From Microbacterium sp. SZ1 (GTDB lineage: Bacteria; Actinomycetota; Actinomycetes; Actinomycetales; Microbacteriaceae), in contig NZ_LPVV01000004.1 of assembly GCF_002362255.1 (NCBI RefSeq), positions 356,772 to 420,771 on the forward strand: a DNA stretch of 64,000 nt, given 5' to 3'. A program made the translations under genes and the position numbers. The notes beneath the pieces are model-generated. The model was not told the origin of the DNA. It made no database searches and saw only the letters and a list, made by a program, of their open reading frames with translations. Shown here one piece after another: positions 16,246 through 24,088 of the stretch (its first letter is position 1; the number at the start of each line of letters is the position of its first letter).

Positions 16246-17592
16246 TCAGCCGAGCTGAGCCTGGAGCGCTTCCTGCGCGGCGTTCAGAGCCTCTTCGGCA
16301 TCCGCTTCCCCGGCAAGGGTCCGCGAGAGCGCCTGACCCACCTCGGTGATGATGGCGTTGGCGTCGGTGCCCGCCGGCAGGTAGTCGACGTTGCCGGTCG
16401 CCAGCTGCTCGAGCAGAGCGTCCTTGAACGCGCCGTACTTCTCGTCGTAGGCCGGGCTCTCCAGCACCGCGTTGAGCGTGACGCCCACGGCTTCGGTGTT
16501 CTCGACGGCGTTCGTCTGCACCTCTTCACTCGTCGCCCAGGCCATGAACTCGTAGGCGGCATCCTTCTTCTGCGAGAACGAGCTGAGGTACAGCGCGTGC
16601 ACGTTCAGGGAGTTGTCGGTGTTGCCACTCGCGGGCGGATCCGAGATCGCGTAGGGGATGGGCGCATAACCGACCTTGCCGGCGATGACGCTGGCTTCGG
16701 CGTCCTCGTTGAACGGTCCGTTGGCGGTCGCGTCGATGGTCATCGCCGCGTTCCCCTGGGTGAAGGCGATGCGGTTCTGCTCCCAGTCGAAGTTGCCGAC
16801 GCCGGACGGACCGTAGTTCTTCAGCAGATCGGCCCAGAACTGCGCGGCCTCCACCGACTCGGGGGAGTTCACGGCGAGCTCGTCGCCGTCGTAGAAGTCT
16901 CCTCCGAAGGCGCGGAGGAACCCGGCCCAGGGGTAGACGCTCTGGATGCCGGGGGCGCCGCGCAGCGTGATACCGGCGACATCTCCGCCGGAGCCCTCGC
17001 TGATCGTCTTCGCGGCTGCCTCCAGCTCCTCCATCGTCTGGGGTGGGCCGTCGATGCCGTACTGCTCGAAGAGGTCGGTGCGGTACATCAGCCACGTGCT
17101 CTCGCCGTAGACGGGGAGGCCGAACGTCGCGCCGTCCTTCTGCATGGGGGCGAGATACGGCTCGTAGAACTCGTCGAATCCGACGAAGTCCTCCCCCTTC
17201 GCCTCATGCTCGGAGAGGTCGTCGATGTATCCGGACTCGAAATACCCGGTGCCGTACGTGTTGTCGGTGAACACGACGTCGTAGTCGCTGGACTTCTGGC
17301 TGAAGTTCAGCAGGATCTTGGCGGCCTGGTCGCTGTAGGGCACGGTCTCGATGTTGACCTTGATGCCGGTCTGCTCCTCGAACTCGGGGAGCAGCTCCTT
17401 CCAGTTGTCGGTGTAGGAGATGTCCTCTGCCAGGACGTTGATGGTGACGCCGGAAGCGTCGCCCCCGTCGCCGGAGCCGGACGGTGCGCAGGCGGTGATG
17501 CTTCCGGCTGCCGTCGCGAGGCCGACGACGCCGACGCCGATTCGGACGGCGAGCCGTGGTGCACGCGAGCGGGCGGTTGGTGCAGCGCTCAT
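16246..17592 (-). CDS. Extracellular sugar-binding lipoprotein of the ABC importer
   Basis: This 448-residue class I solute-binding protein has an Arg-rich N-terminus and a hydrophobic run ending in SITAC (lipobox Cys35). The mature part starts with a Gly/Ser/Asp linker and has the type-I fold: INVLAEDISYTDNWKELLPEF, YDVVFTDNTYGTGY, GLPVYGESTWLMYRTDLF, and AFTQGNAAMTIDATAN. GGAGG precedes the ATG. It is the first gene of a seven-gene operon and presumably determines substrate choice; neighbours point to an amino sugar, but no residue proves it. Confidence 0.93.
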   Translation of the reverse strand: MSAAPTARSRAPRLAVRIGVGVVGLATAAGSITACAPSGSGDGGDASGVTINVLAEDISYTDNWKELLPEFEEQTGIKVNIETVPYSDQAAKILLNFSQKSSDYDVVFTDNTYGTGYFESGYIDDLSEHEAKGEDFVGFDEFYEPYLAPMQKDGATFGLPVYGESTWLMYRTDLFEQYGIDGPPQTMEELEAAAKTISEGSGGDVAGITLRGAPGIQSVYPWAGFLRAFGGDFYDGDELAVNSPESVEAAQFWADLLKNYGPSGVGNFDWEQNRIAFTQGNAAMTIDATANGPFNEDAEASVIAGKVGYAPIPYAISDPPASGNTDNSLNVHALYLSSFSQKKDAAYEFMAWATSEEVQTNAVENTEAVGVTLNAVLESPAYDEKYGAFKDALLEQLATGNVDYLPAGTDANAIITEVGQALSRTLAGEADAEEALNAAQEALQAQLG

Positions 17593-17636
17593 GGAATCCT
17601 CCGTTGGAAAGTGGTGCGTTCGGGTGGGGTCTTGAT

Positions 17637-17671
17637 TACCATAGGGTAGAAATAGCACCCTAGGGTTACAA
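17637..17671 (-). promoter_or_regulatory. Promoter with two overlapping operators for the amino-sugar operon
   Basis: On the minus strand a -35 (TTGTAA, 17666-17671) and a -10 (TACCCT, 17643-17648) are spaced 17 bases apart. Two similar near-palindromes cover them: TACCATAGGGTA (17637-17648) and CACCCTAGGGTT (17656-17667, with a perfect core ACCCTAGGGT). They are 19 bases apart, close to two helix turns, so two regulator dimers could bind side by side and block RNA polymerase. The divergent GntR/UTRA protein is the obvious candidate. Confidence 0.75.
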
Positions 17672-17774
17672 GGAAGTTACATGGTCCGGCGAGGATGCGC
17701 AATGACTTCCTGGATCGGATGCAACGTCGGAAGCGTGATAGTCATGAACCTGACCATCCGCGAAAGGAGGGGAC

Positions 17775-18473
17775 GTGGCCGCGAAGTACGAGCTCGTGAT
17801 GAAGGAGCTCTCGGCAGAAATCGCGGAGATGCGAGCAGGTGATCAGCTGCCCACCGAGCAGCAGCTCGCGGCGCGCTTCAACGTCTCCTCGATGACCGTG
17901 CGGCGCGCACTGGAGGCGCTCACCCACGCGAAGAGGATCGTGGGAATCCGCGGCAAGGGCACGTTCGTCGCCGAGCCGGCCCTCACGAAGCGGATGACTC
18001 TGGCGTCTTTCACGGAATCGATGCGCGCAGCCGGGCGTACCGCGCGTGCCGAAGTGCTGTCGGCGGGCATCGCTCCCGCATCCGCCGACGTCGCCGACGG
18101 ACTCGGCCTCGAGGCTGCGGCATCCGTGTACACGGTCGAGCGGCTCCGGTTCGGCGATGACACCCCGCTGAGCATCGACCGATCCCAGCTCCCCGCCGAG
18201 CTGTTCCCGAACCTGCTCGGCAACGACCTCACCGGCTCGCTCTACGAGATCCTCCGACGGCGGTATGACGTGCACCTCACACGGGCCTCGTCTCGCGTGG
18301 CCGCCGTGCTGCCGACAGAGCGTGAGGCCGAATTGCTCGGGATCACGGCGGATCAGCCCTGCCTGCGCGTCGTCGCGCGCGGAAGCCTCGGAGACGGGCG
18401 AGTGGTCGAGGTCACCCGGTCGATCTACCGGGGAGACCTGTACGAGCTGCTCATCGAGCCGGAAGACACCTGA
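17775..18473 (+). CDS. GntR-family regulator with UTRA domain (HutC/NagR type)
   Basis: This 232-residue regulator has an N-terminal winged helix (GDQLPTEQQLAARFNVSSMTVRRAL) and the IRGKGTFVAEP hinge typical of the HutC subfamily. A UTRA ligand domain fills residues about 80-230 (for example VYTVERLRFGDDTPLSI). NagR/DasR relatives bind glucosamine-6-phosphate or GlcNAc-6-phosphate. It is divergent from the amino-sugar operon and preceded by AAAGGAGG seven bases upstream of a GTG start. It is predicted to repress the operon until the phosphorylated sugar accumulates. Confidence 0.93.
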   Translation: MAAKYELVMKELSAEIAEMRAGDQLPTEQQLAARFNVSSMTVRRALEALTHAKRIVGIRGKGTFVAEPALTKRMTLASFTESMRAAGRTARAEVLSAGIAPASADVADGLGLEAAASVYTVERLRFGDDTPLSIDRSQLPAELFPNLLGNDLTGSLYEILRRRYDVHLTRASSRVAAVLPTEREAELLGITADQPCLRVVARGSLGDGRVVEVTRSIYRGDLYELLIEPEDT

Positions 18474-18476
18474 GCC

Positions 18477-18797
18477 TCAATCAAGACTACGGTCGCCCTC
18501 CGCCTCGAGTTCGGCTCTCGCCGCCGAGGTGTCGAGGGAGTCCAGGTCGAGTCCGGACACGAACTGTCGCGCCTGCAACACCACCTCCGCGTCGGGGGCT
18601 GCACCGTCCGGCTTCACCACGAGGCCGGCGAAGCAGGTCTGGCCGCTCGGTCCGGGGATCTCGTACACGGCATCGGCCGTCCAGCCCCAGGGCGTCTGCG
18701 TACCGTTTCCCGCCACCGCGACGGTCCCACCGCCGATAAGCGCCAAGGAGGCGGTCGCGGCGGCCACCCACGCCCCACTCGGACGACAACTGTCCAT
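18477..18797 (-). CDS. Hypothetical small exported protein
   Basis: This 106-residue frame converges on the GntR gene (3 bases between stops). The N-terminus has a basic residue and a hydrophobic Ala-rich stretch (WVAAATASLALIGGG) that would serve as a signal peptide or anchor; the rest is acidic and Pro/Ala-rich. No family is recognised, and the ribosome site ahead of the ATG is weak. Codon use looks like a real gene, but the start is uncertain. Confidence 0.5.
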   Translation of the reverse strand: MDSCRPSGAWVAAATASLALIGGGTVAVAGNGTQTPWGWTADAVYEIPGPSGQTCFAGLVVKPDGAAPDAEVVLQARQFVSGLDLDSLDTSAARAELEAEGDRSLD

Positions 18798-19020
18798 CGC
18801 ATCTCGAACTTCGCGGCACCGACACGGATGGGGGTCCTTGGAGCGATGCAGGCGAACGCCTTCCGCACCGTTGCAGAACAGATGTGTAAGGAACTCGCTG
18901 CACGCGCAAAAAGGTGCGCGACACCGTCGCGCTCCCCCGGCGGATACTGAGATCGCAGGGGCTGCTGGCGGAGCAGATGCCGTGGCCCGGCCCTCTCACA
19001 CCCCGAGCCCGGGAGGCATC

Positions 19021-19476
19021 GTGAAGCGCACCATCACCGCGGTCATCGCACTCGTGCTGGCCCTCACCCTCACGCCAGCGGTCGCACACGCTGACGCCGA
19101 CGACGTGCACCCGGATGTCGAGTACGCGTTGAACACGGTGCCGGGTGGCATCGCCGTCGGCGACGCCGCAGCAGTGTGGCCGGCGCTCGGAATGATCCTG
19201 GAAGCGCAGTCAACCCTGCAGCGCGCGGTCGGCAGCTGCGCCAGCGGCACGTACTGCGCATACGCGCTGCCCGGCCTTCGCGGAACGAAGCTGACCTTCA
19301 CCGTCTGCACGAACGTCACCACCGCCGCTCTTCAGGCGGTGGGTTCGATCGCCAACGGTCGGTCCTCGGGTAACGTGCGCGCTCGCAACGCGGCGGGTAC
19401 GACCCTCGCCACCGCCGGGCCCAACGGCTCAGCCAACGTCGTCTCCGGCACCACCAATCTCCTCTGCACTCTGTGA
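19021..19476 (+). CDS. Small secreted protein resembling the peptidase-inhibitor I36 family
   Basis: From the GTG at 19021 (GGGAGG nine bases upstream) this is 151 residues with a classical signal peptide ending in VAHA-DAD. The Cys-rich core CASGTYCAYALPGLRGTKL is close to the calcium-binding-like CPxGxxCxYxxxxxxG signature of I36 inhibitors and streptomycete secreted proteins. A further Cys pair (FTVC, NLLC) could give two disulfides. Function outside the cell is unknown. It precedes the sigma factor gene by 29 bases. Confidence 0.75.
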   Translation: MKRTITAVIALVLALTLTPAVAHADADDVHPDVEYALNTVPGGIAVGDAAAVWPALGMILEAQSTLQRAVGSCASGTYCAYALPGLRGTKLTFTVCTNVTTAALQAVGSIANGRSSGNVRARNAAGTTLATAGPNGSANVVSGTTNLLCTL

Positions 19477-19505
19477 TGCACAGGTAGCCTGGGAGGACGA
19501 GCGAG

Positions 19506-20123
19506 GTGAGCGAGGCGCCGGTGATGATGGGGGTGGGCCTCTTCGACAGCCTCCGTGTCGTCCTCACAGCCGCCGACCATCTTCCGGCGATGCCCCCGTT
19601 AGGTTCGAGCACTCACGCTCGCTCCGCAGAACCCCACAAAGCGGTCGTCTTCCGGGAGCTCTTCGACGAGTACTGGCCGCTCGTCCGTCACCATCTCTCC
19701 TGTTTCCTCGAGAATCAGGCGGAGGTCGATGAGATCACCGCCGAAGTGTTCGTCGTGGCGTGGCGGAAGCTGCGCCCGGAGAAGCCCATGGGCCTGCGCT
19801 GGTTCATCCGCACCGCCGACAACAAGGTTCGCGACGCCGACCGTCGTGCTCGGTCGCGCGGGAGGGCACTGGACGCGCTGAGCCGCGGGCTCCGAAATGC
19901 TGCTGAGACGATCCATCCGTTGGAGGCGCTCGCGCTGCGTCAGGCCATGAAGTCCCTGAATGCCCGCGAACGCCAGGTCGTAGTCCTCACGTACTGGGAT
20001 GGCCTCAACGCGGGGGAGGTCGCAGAGGTCTTGCATTGCAGCACGGCGGCGGTGTGGACCACGTTGACCCGAGCGCGAGCGAAACTGCGCACGCAGCTGG
20101 AAGCGAAGGAGAACGGGCGATGA
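19506..20123 (+). CDS. RNA polymerase sigma-70 family (ECF) sigma factor
   Basis: This 205-residue sigma factor starts at a GTG. Region 2 is seen in FDEYWPLVRHHLSCFLENQAE then DEITAEVFVVAWRKL and RWFIRTADNKVRDADRR; region 4 in LNARERQVVVLTYWDGLNAGEVAE followed by LHCSTAAVWTTLTRAR. It overlaps the next gene, whose product has an N-terminal cytoplasmic tail and one membrane helix, so the pair may act as sigma and membrane control protein. The first 35 residues look like a poorly conserved extension, so translation could begin later. Confidence 0.92.
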   Translation: MSEAPVMMGVGLFDSLRVVLTAADHLPAMPPLGSSTHARSAEPHKAVVFRELFDEYWPLVRHHLSCFLENQAEVDEITAEVFVVAWRKLRPEKPMGLRWFIRTADNKVRDADRRARSRGRALDALSRGLRNAAETIHPLEALALRQAMKSLNARERQVVVLTYWDGLNAGEVAEVLHCSTAAVWTTLTRARAKLRTQLEAKENGR

Positions 20124-21106
20124 ACGTCTCCGACGATGAGCTCGACCGGTTGCTCCGAGCCGCGAACCCCGCCCCAGGTGCGCGCTTCGCGCCGCTCACC
20201 GCACGCGAGATCGCCGTCCGCGAGGGCATCATCCGGGGGACCTTCGACACCTCTCGCACTCCTCGGCGTCGAGCGGGCTGGGCATGGGGAGGTTTGACGG
20301 CGGCCGTGGCATCCATCGCCGTCGTCGCCGTCATCGCGGTGAACGTCCTCGGACCGACCCAGTCGGCGGTCGCGCTGACCCCGGCACCGTTGCAGTACGC
20401 CAATGCTCAGCCTCTGTCCGTTGTGGTCTCAGATGCTCAGCAGAGACTCGACCTGCCGGACGACGTCGTTCAGCAGTCTCGAGTGAGAACGGTCGGGTGG
20501 GGGTGGGACATCGACATCGCCGAGGAGAACGTCGAGGTCGTCCCCCAGGAGGCGACCTTCGAGTGGTCGCCGGAGACAGGGTCGGTGAGCACTGTCGTCG
20601 CGGCGGAGTCCTACTGGGCCGACGGGGAGCGGCCCGAGGGCATCGCTCCCAGCCCATATGAGCCCGGCGACGTCATCAGCGAGGTCGTCACGAGCGCCGA
20701 CGATCTCGACATCCCGGCAGGCGTCGTCAGCCTGGAAGGATCGAGTCGCGAAGAGCTGTTCTCAGCGCTCGCTGAGCTCGGCGCGACGCCCGACTCGTCG
20801 TCCGGAGAGCTCCTGCTCGCCATCGGCCAGCTTCTGAGCTATTGGACGCTGACCGACGCGCAGCACGCCACGCTGATACGCATGCTCGTCGACGCCGGCG
20901 GCGTGACGGTCCTCGGCGAGACGAAGGACAGACTGGGCCGCGATGTGACCGGACTTCGTGTCACCGATGACGACAGCGACTACCGCAACACTCTCCTCGT
21001 CTCCGAAGCCACGGGCCGAATAGTCGGCATGGAGAACGAGCTGACGAAGCCGATGGAGTTCATCCCGGCCGGTGTCGTTGGATACACCCTGTGGGACGTC
21101 GAGTAG
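20120..21106 (+). CDS. CU044_5270-like membrane protein paired with the sigma factor
   Basis: This 328-residue protein has a cytoplasmic N-terminus of about 50 residues beginning DDELDRLLRAANPAPG, one membrane helix (about 53-76) and a large outer domain with many acidic residues. The pattern DELDRLLRxANP at the N-terminus and placement after a sigma factor are typical of the CU044_5270 family in Actinobacteria, whose function is not known to me. It starts at the ATG overlapping the sigma stop. An anti-sigma or lipoprotein-like sensor role is inference. Confidence 0.78.
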   Translation: MNVSDDELDRLLRAANPAPGARFAPLTAREIAVREGIIRGTFDTSRTPRRRAGWAWGGLTAAVASIAVVAVIAVNVLGPTQSAVALTPAPLQYANAQPLSVVVSDAQQRLDLPDDVVQQSRVRTVGWGWDIDIAEENVEVVPQEATFEWSPETGSVSTVVAAESYWADGERPEGIAPSPYEPGDVISEVVTSADDLDIPAGVVSLEGSSREELFSALAELGATPDSSSGELLLAIGQLLSYWTLTDAQHATLIRMLVDAGGVTVLGETKDRLGRDVTGLRVTDDDSDYRNTLLVSEATGRIVGMENELTKPMEFIPAGVVGYTLWDVE

Positions 21107-21170
21107 CCGTGGTCGCGGCTCGCTGGACAACAGGATCGAAGGTCGTCGGAGTGCGCGGGTGAACGCCAAG

Positions 21171-21201
21171 AGCCCGGCCAGATATGCAACCTGACCGGGC
21201 T
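21171..21201. terminator. Hairpin terminator
   Basis: An 11-bp stem with one imperfect pair (agcccggccag at 21171-21181 against ctgaccgggct at 21191-21201) lies after the sigma-partner gene and also downstream of the minus-strand tRNA-Leu, so it may serve both. Confidence 0.65.
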
Positions 21202-21221
21202 CCTATGACCTACGAACACGT

Positions 21222-21244
21222 GCCCTGAACAAACGAACAGGGCC
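21222..21244. terminator. Small hairpin just past tRNA-Leu
   Basis: GCCCTG and CAGGGC (21222-21227 and 21239-21244) form a 6-bp stem six bases beyond the 3' end of the tRNA-Leu. It is probably the tRNA terminator or a processing signal; short, so only moderately sure. Confidence 0.5.
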
Positions 21245-21249
21245 TACTG

Positions 21250-21332
21250 TGCGCGAGGGGGGACTTGAACCCCCACGTCCATACGGACACTGGCACCTGA
21301 AGCCAGCGCGTCTACCATTCCGCCACTCGCGC
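21250..21332 (-). tRNA. tRNA-Leu (anticodon CAG)
   Basis: The minus strand reads GCGCGAG as the acceptor arm and pairs with CTCGCGC at the 3' end plus a discriminator A. The anticodon loop CTTCAGG gives CAG, and the T-arm GGGGGTTCAAGTCCCCC is perfect. The long variable arm (TGTCCGTATGGACG) is typical of class II leucine tRNAs. CCA is not encoded. It lies next to fhaA, as in many Actinobacteria. Confidence 0.95.
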
Positions 21333-21535
21333 GAGTCGTCTCGTTCCGAAGAACTCAACTTCGCAAGGCTATCACGCGCTCCACCCCCGCACGAAACCGG
21401 CCGCAGCACGACACTCCCCCGCGCGCTCGCACCCGATACAGGCGTCCGAATCGCGCCGGAAGACCTCTCGGAACGGCGTACTTCCAGAACACCTGGCTAC
21501 GATGTCCCTACCGGTCGGCATGCCAGAGGAGCCCA

Positions 21536-22261
21536 GTGGGACTACTTGACAGCTTTGAGAAGGGTCTCGAGCGCGCTGTGAACAGCGCCTTCGCGAAGAC
21601 CTTCCGCAGCGGCATCCAGCCCGTGGAGATCGCTTCGGCGCTTCGGCGCGAGGCGGATACCAAGGCGGCTGTGGTCAGTCGTGACCGCATCCTCACGCCC
21701 AACAGCTACGTGGTGCGCCTGAGCACCGACGACGCCGAGCGGATGCGGGGACTCGGCGGTGCGCTGACCGACGAGCTGCACGCGCTGCTGACCAAGCACG
21801 CGAAGTCCCAGGGCTACAGCTTCGCCGGCCCCCTCTCGATCAGCCTCGAGTCCGACGACAAGATCCCCACCGGAACCGTGCGCGTCAGCTCCGGAACCGT
21901 CGAGGGCCGCGTCAACTGGCAGGCCGTGATCGACGTCGACGGACGTCGCCACTCGCTCACCCGTGCGCGCACGGTGATCGGGCGCGGCTCCGACGCCGAC
22001 ATCACGATCGCGGATGCCGGATCGAGCCGCAAGCACGTCGAGGTGCTGTGGGACGGCGAGCGCGCCATGATGCGCGACCTCGGCTCCACGAACGGCACGA
22101 AGGTCAACGGATCGAAGGTCAGGGAGGCCGCTCTGCCCTCCGACACGACTCTCACGATCGGCCGAACCGACCTCGTCTTCCGCATCGTGCCGGTCGCGGC
22201 ACCCTCGCGCCCTGCGCGCCCGCGCGATGACGACGCGACCCGCGCGTTCGGAGCCATCTGA
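21536..22261 (+). CDS. fhaA: FhaA: DUF3662 and FHA domain protein
   Basis: This 241-residue protein has an N-terminal DUF3662 domain (residues 1-110, beginning GLLDSFEKGLERAVNSAF) and a C-terminal FHA domain (about 140-215) with the conserved GRGSDADI, SRKHVEV and STNGTKVNG residues that bind phosphothreonine. It is far shorter than the M. tuberculosis version because the Gly/Pro-rich linker is almost missing. FhaA binds phosphorylated PknB-pathway partners at the pole and septum. A GTG start is preceded by GAGGAG. It is first in the block fhaA-fhaB-pstP-rodA-pbpA-pknA-pknB. Confidence 0.95.
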   Translation: MGLLDSFEKGLERAVNSAFAKTFRSGIQPVEIASALRREADTKAAVVSRDRILTPNSYVVRLSTDDAERMRGLGGALTDELHALLTKHAKSQGYSFAGPLSISLESDDKIPTGTVRVSSGTVEGRVNWQAVIDVDGRRHSLTRARTVIGRGSDADITIADAGSSRKHVEVLWDGERAMMRDLGSTNGTKVNGSKVREAALPSDTTLTIGRTDLVFRIVPVAAPSRPARPRDDDATRAFGAI

Positions 22262-22785
22262 TGACTACGCCCAGTGAGCTCGTCCTCCTCCTCATGCGCA
22301 TCGGCTTCCTGGTGCTGCTGTGGTTCTTCGTGTTCGGCGTCGTCTACTCGCTGCGCGCCGACCTGTTCGGCATGAAGGTGCGCAAGCTCCCGGCAGACGG
22401 CGACGCGTCCGCGGCATCCCCCTCCACTCCCCCGGCACCGGCCAAGCGCCCGTCGTCGGCGAAGGCGAACACCGGACCGGCGACGGTCGCGACGGCCAAG
22501 CGCCTCGTGATCACGTCGGGTCCGAAGGCGGGACTCGAGCTGCCGCTGGGCACCGACACCCTCACGATCGGCCGCTCGAGCGAGTGCGCGCTCGTGATCC
22601 GCGACGACTACACGTCCAGCCACCACGCACGACTGCTGCTGCGCGGCGACGCCTGGGCGATCCAGGATCTCGAATCCACGAACGGCACCTTCGTCGCCGG
22701 CAACCGCGTGACGGGCGGACCCGTCGCCCTGGGCCTCGGCGTTCCCATCAAGGTGGGAGCCACGACCTTCGAGCTGCGAGCCTGA
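22261..22785 (+). CDS. fhaB: FhaB (FipA): membrane FHA domain protein
   Basis: This 174-residue protein has one N-terminal membrane helix (about 6-29) and a C-terminal FHA domain (about 78-172) with TIGRSSECAL, SSHHARL and ESTNGTFVAG. A Pro/Ala-rich linker joins them. FHA proteins of this position read Thr phosphorylation by PknA/PknB and help control division and wall synthesis. The ATG overlaps the fhaA stop by one base (TGATG). Confidence 0.95.
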   Translation: MTTPSELVLLLMRIGFLVLLWFFVFGVVYSLRADLFGMKVRKLPADGDASAASPSTPPAPAKRPSSAKANTGPATVATAKRLVITSGPKAGLELPLGTDTLTIGRSSECALVIRDDYTSSHHARLLLRGDAWAIQDLESTNGTFVAGNRVTGGPVALGLGVPIKVGATTFELRA

Positions 22786-22792
22786 CCCCGGC

Positions 22793-24088
22793 ATGGTCTT
22801 CGAGGGCTCGAGCGCCGCGATCTCCCATACGGGCAAGGTCCGCTCCAACAACCAGGACTCCGGGTATTCCGGCGCGAACCTGTTCGTCGTCGCCGACGGC
22901 ATGGGCGGGCACGCCGGCGGTGACGTCGCGTCGAGCATCGCGATCTCGCGCATGCAGCCCCTCGACCAGCCGTACGCGTCGACCGACGACGCTCAGGCGT
23001 CGCTGCAGGCGGCAGCGACGACGGCCGCCGTCGACCTGATCCGCGCCGCGAAGGACCGGCCAGAGCTCGCGGGCCTCGGCACGACCCTCAGCGCGATCAT
23101 CATGGTCGACGACTACGCCGTCATCGGGCACATCGGCGACTCGCGCATCTACCTCTACCGCGACGACGCGCTCACGCAGATCACGGCCGACCACACCTTC
23201 GTGCAGCGGCTCGTCGACTCCGGCCGCATCACTCCCGAAGAGGCCCGCTATCACCCGCGGCGCTCGGTGCTGATGCGCGTGCTCAGCGACATGGACTCCG
23301 ACCCGGAGCTCGACATGTTCGTCATGCACACGCAGCCCGGCGACCGCTGGCTGCTGTGCTCCGACGGACTCTCCGGAGTCGTCGACGAGGCGCACATCCT
23401 CAAGGCGATGCGCCTCGGACTCCCCCCGGGCCGCACGGCCGACAACCTGCTGAAGCAGGCCCTCGACGGCGGAGCCCCCGACAACGTCACGATCGTGCTG
23501 GTCGAGGTCGGCGGAGCGCACGCGATGCACTCCGGCACGGCGACCATCGTCGGCTCGGCATCGAATCCCGCCAACATCACCGTGCCGCCCGTGCGCGCTC
23601 CGCGCAGCAGCTGGCTGCACCCGGTTCGCCAGGCCGCGAACGACCCCAGCCACTTCGAGCCCTCGTCCGAGTACCTCGAGGAGCTCATCGAAGAGGATCG
23701 CCGCCGCGCCAAACGCCGTCGCCTCGGCTGGATCGCCGGGATGCTGGTGGTCCTCGCCGCGCTCGCCTTCGCCGCCTTCGCGGCCTACAGCTGGACGCAG
23801 ACCCGCTACTTCGTTGGCGCCGACGAGGACAGCGTCGTGATCTACCAGGGCGTACAGCAGAACATCGGTCCGATCACGCTGTCGACGCCGATCCAGGACA
23901 CCGACATCCTTCTGGCGAACCTGCCCCCGTATCAGCGCGACTCCGTCGAACGCACGATCACGGCACGATCGCTGTCGGATGCCGAGGCCATCGTCGCGCG
24001 TCTGCAGGCCGGAGCCGACCGCGTCACCGGCGAGACACCCCTGCCCACGCCCGTACCAACGCCGACGACGACGGAGGGCGGGGGATGA
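22793..24088 (+). CDS. pstP: PP2C-family Ser/Thr phosphatase
   Basis: This 431-residue membrane phosphatase reverses PknA/PknB signalling. The PP2C metal-binding Asp residues are in NNQDSGY (Asp22), VVADGMGGHAGG (Asp35), LLCSDGLSG and GAPDNVT. A membrane helix follows the RRRAKRRRLGW basic stretch at about 312-332, and an outer domain of about 100 residues ends in a Thr/Pro-rich tail. It shares a 4-base overlap with rodA. The outer domain suggests it can sense something at the wall; that is inference. Confidence 0.96.
   Translation: MVFEGSSAAISHTGKVRSNNQDSGYSGANLFVVADGMGGHAGGDVASSIAISRMQPLDQPYASTDDAQASLQAAATTAAVDLIRAAKDRPELAGLGTTLSAIIMVDDYAVIGHIGDSRIYLYRDDALTQITADHTFVQRLVDSGRITPEEARYHPRRSVLMRVLSDMDSDPELDMFVMHTQPGDRWLLCSDGLSGVVDEAHILKAMRLGLPPGRTADNLLKQALDGGAPDNVTIVLVEVGGAHAMHSGTATIVGSASNPANITVPPVRAPRSSWLHPVRQAANDPSHFEPSSEYLEELIEEDRRRAKRRRLGWIAGMLVVLAALAFAAFAAYSWTQTRYFVGADEDSVVIYQGVQQNIGPITLSTPIQDTDILLANLPPYQRDSVERTITARSLSDAEAIVARLQAGADRVTGETPLPTPVPTPTTTEGGG

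Noticed and set aside
21250..21332. tRNA-Leu as an integration (att) site
   Set aside because: No integrase, no direct repeat of the tRNA 3' end, and the neighbours are core genes in conserved order.
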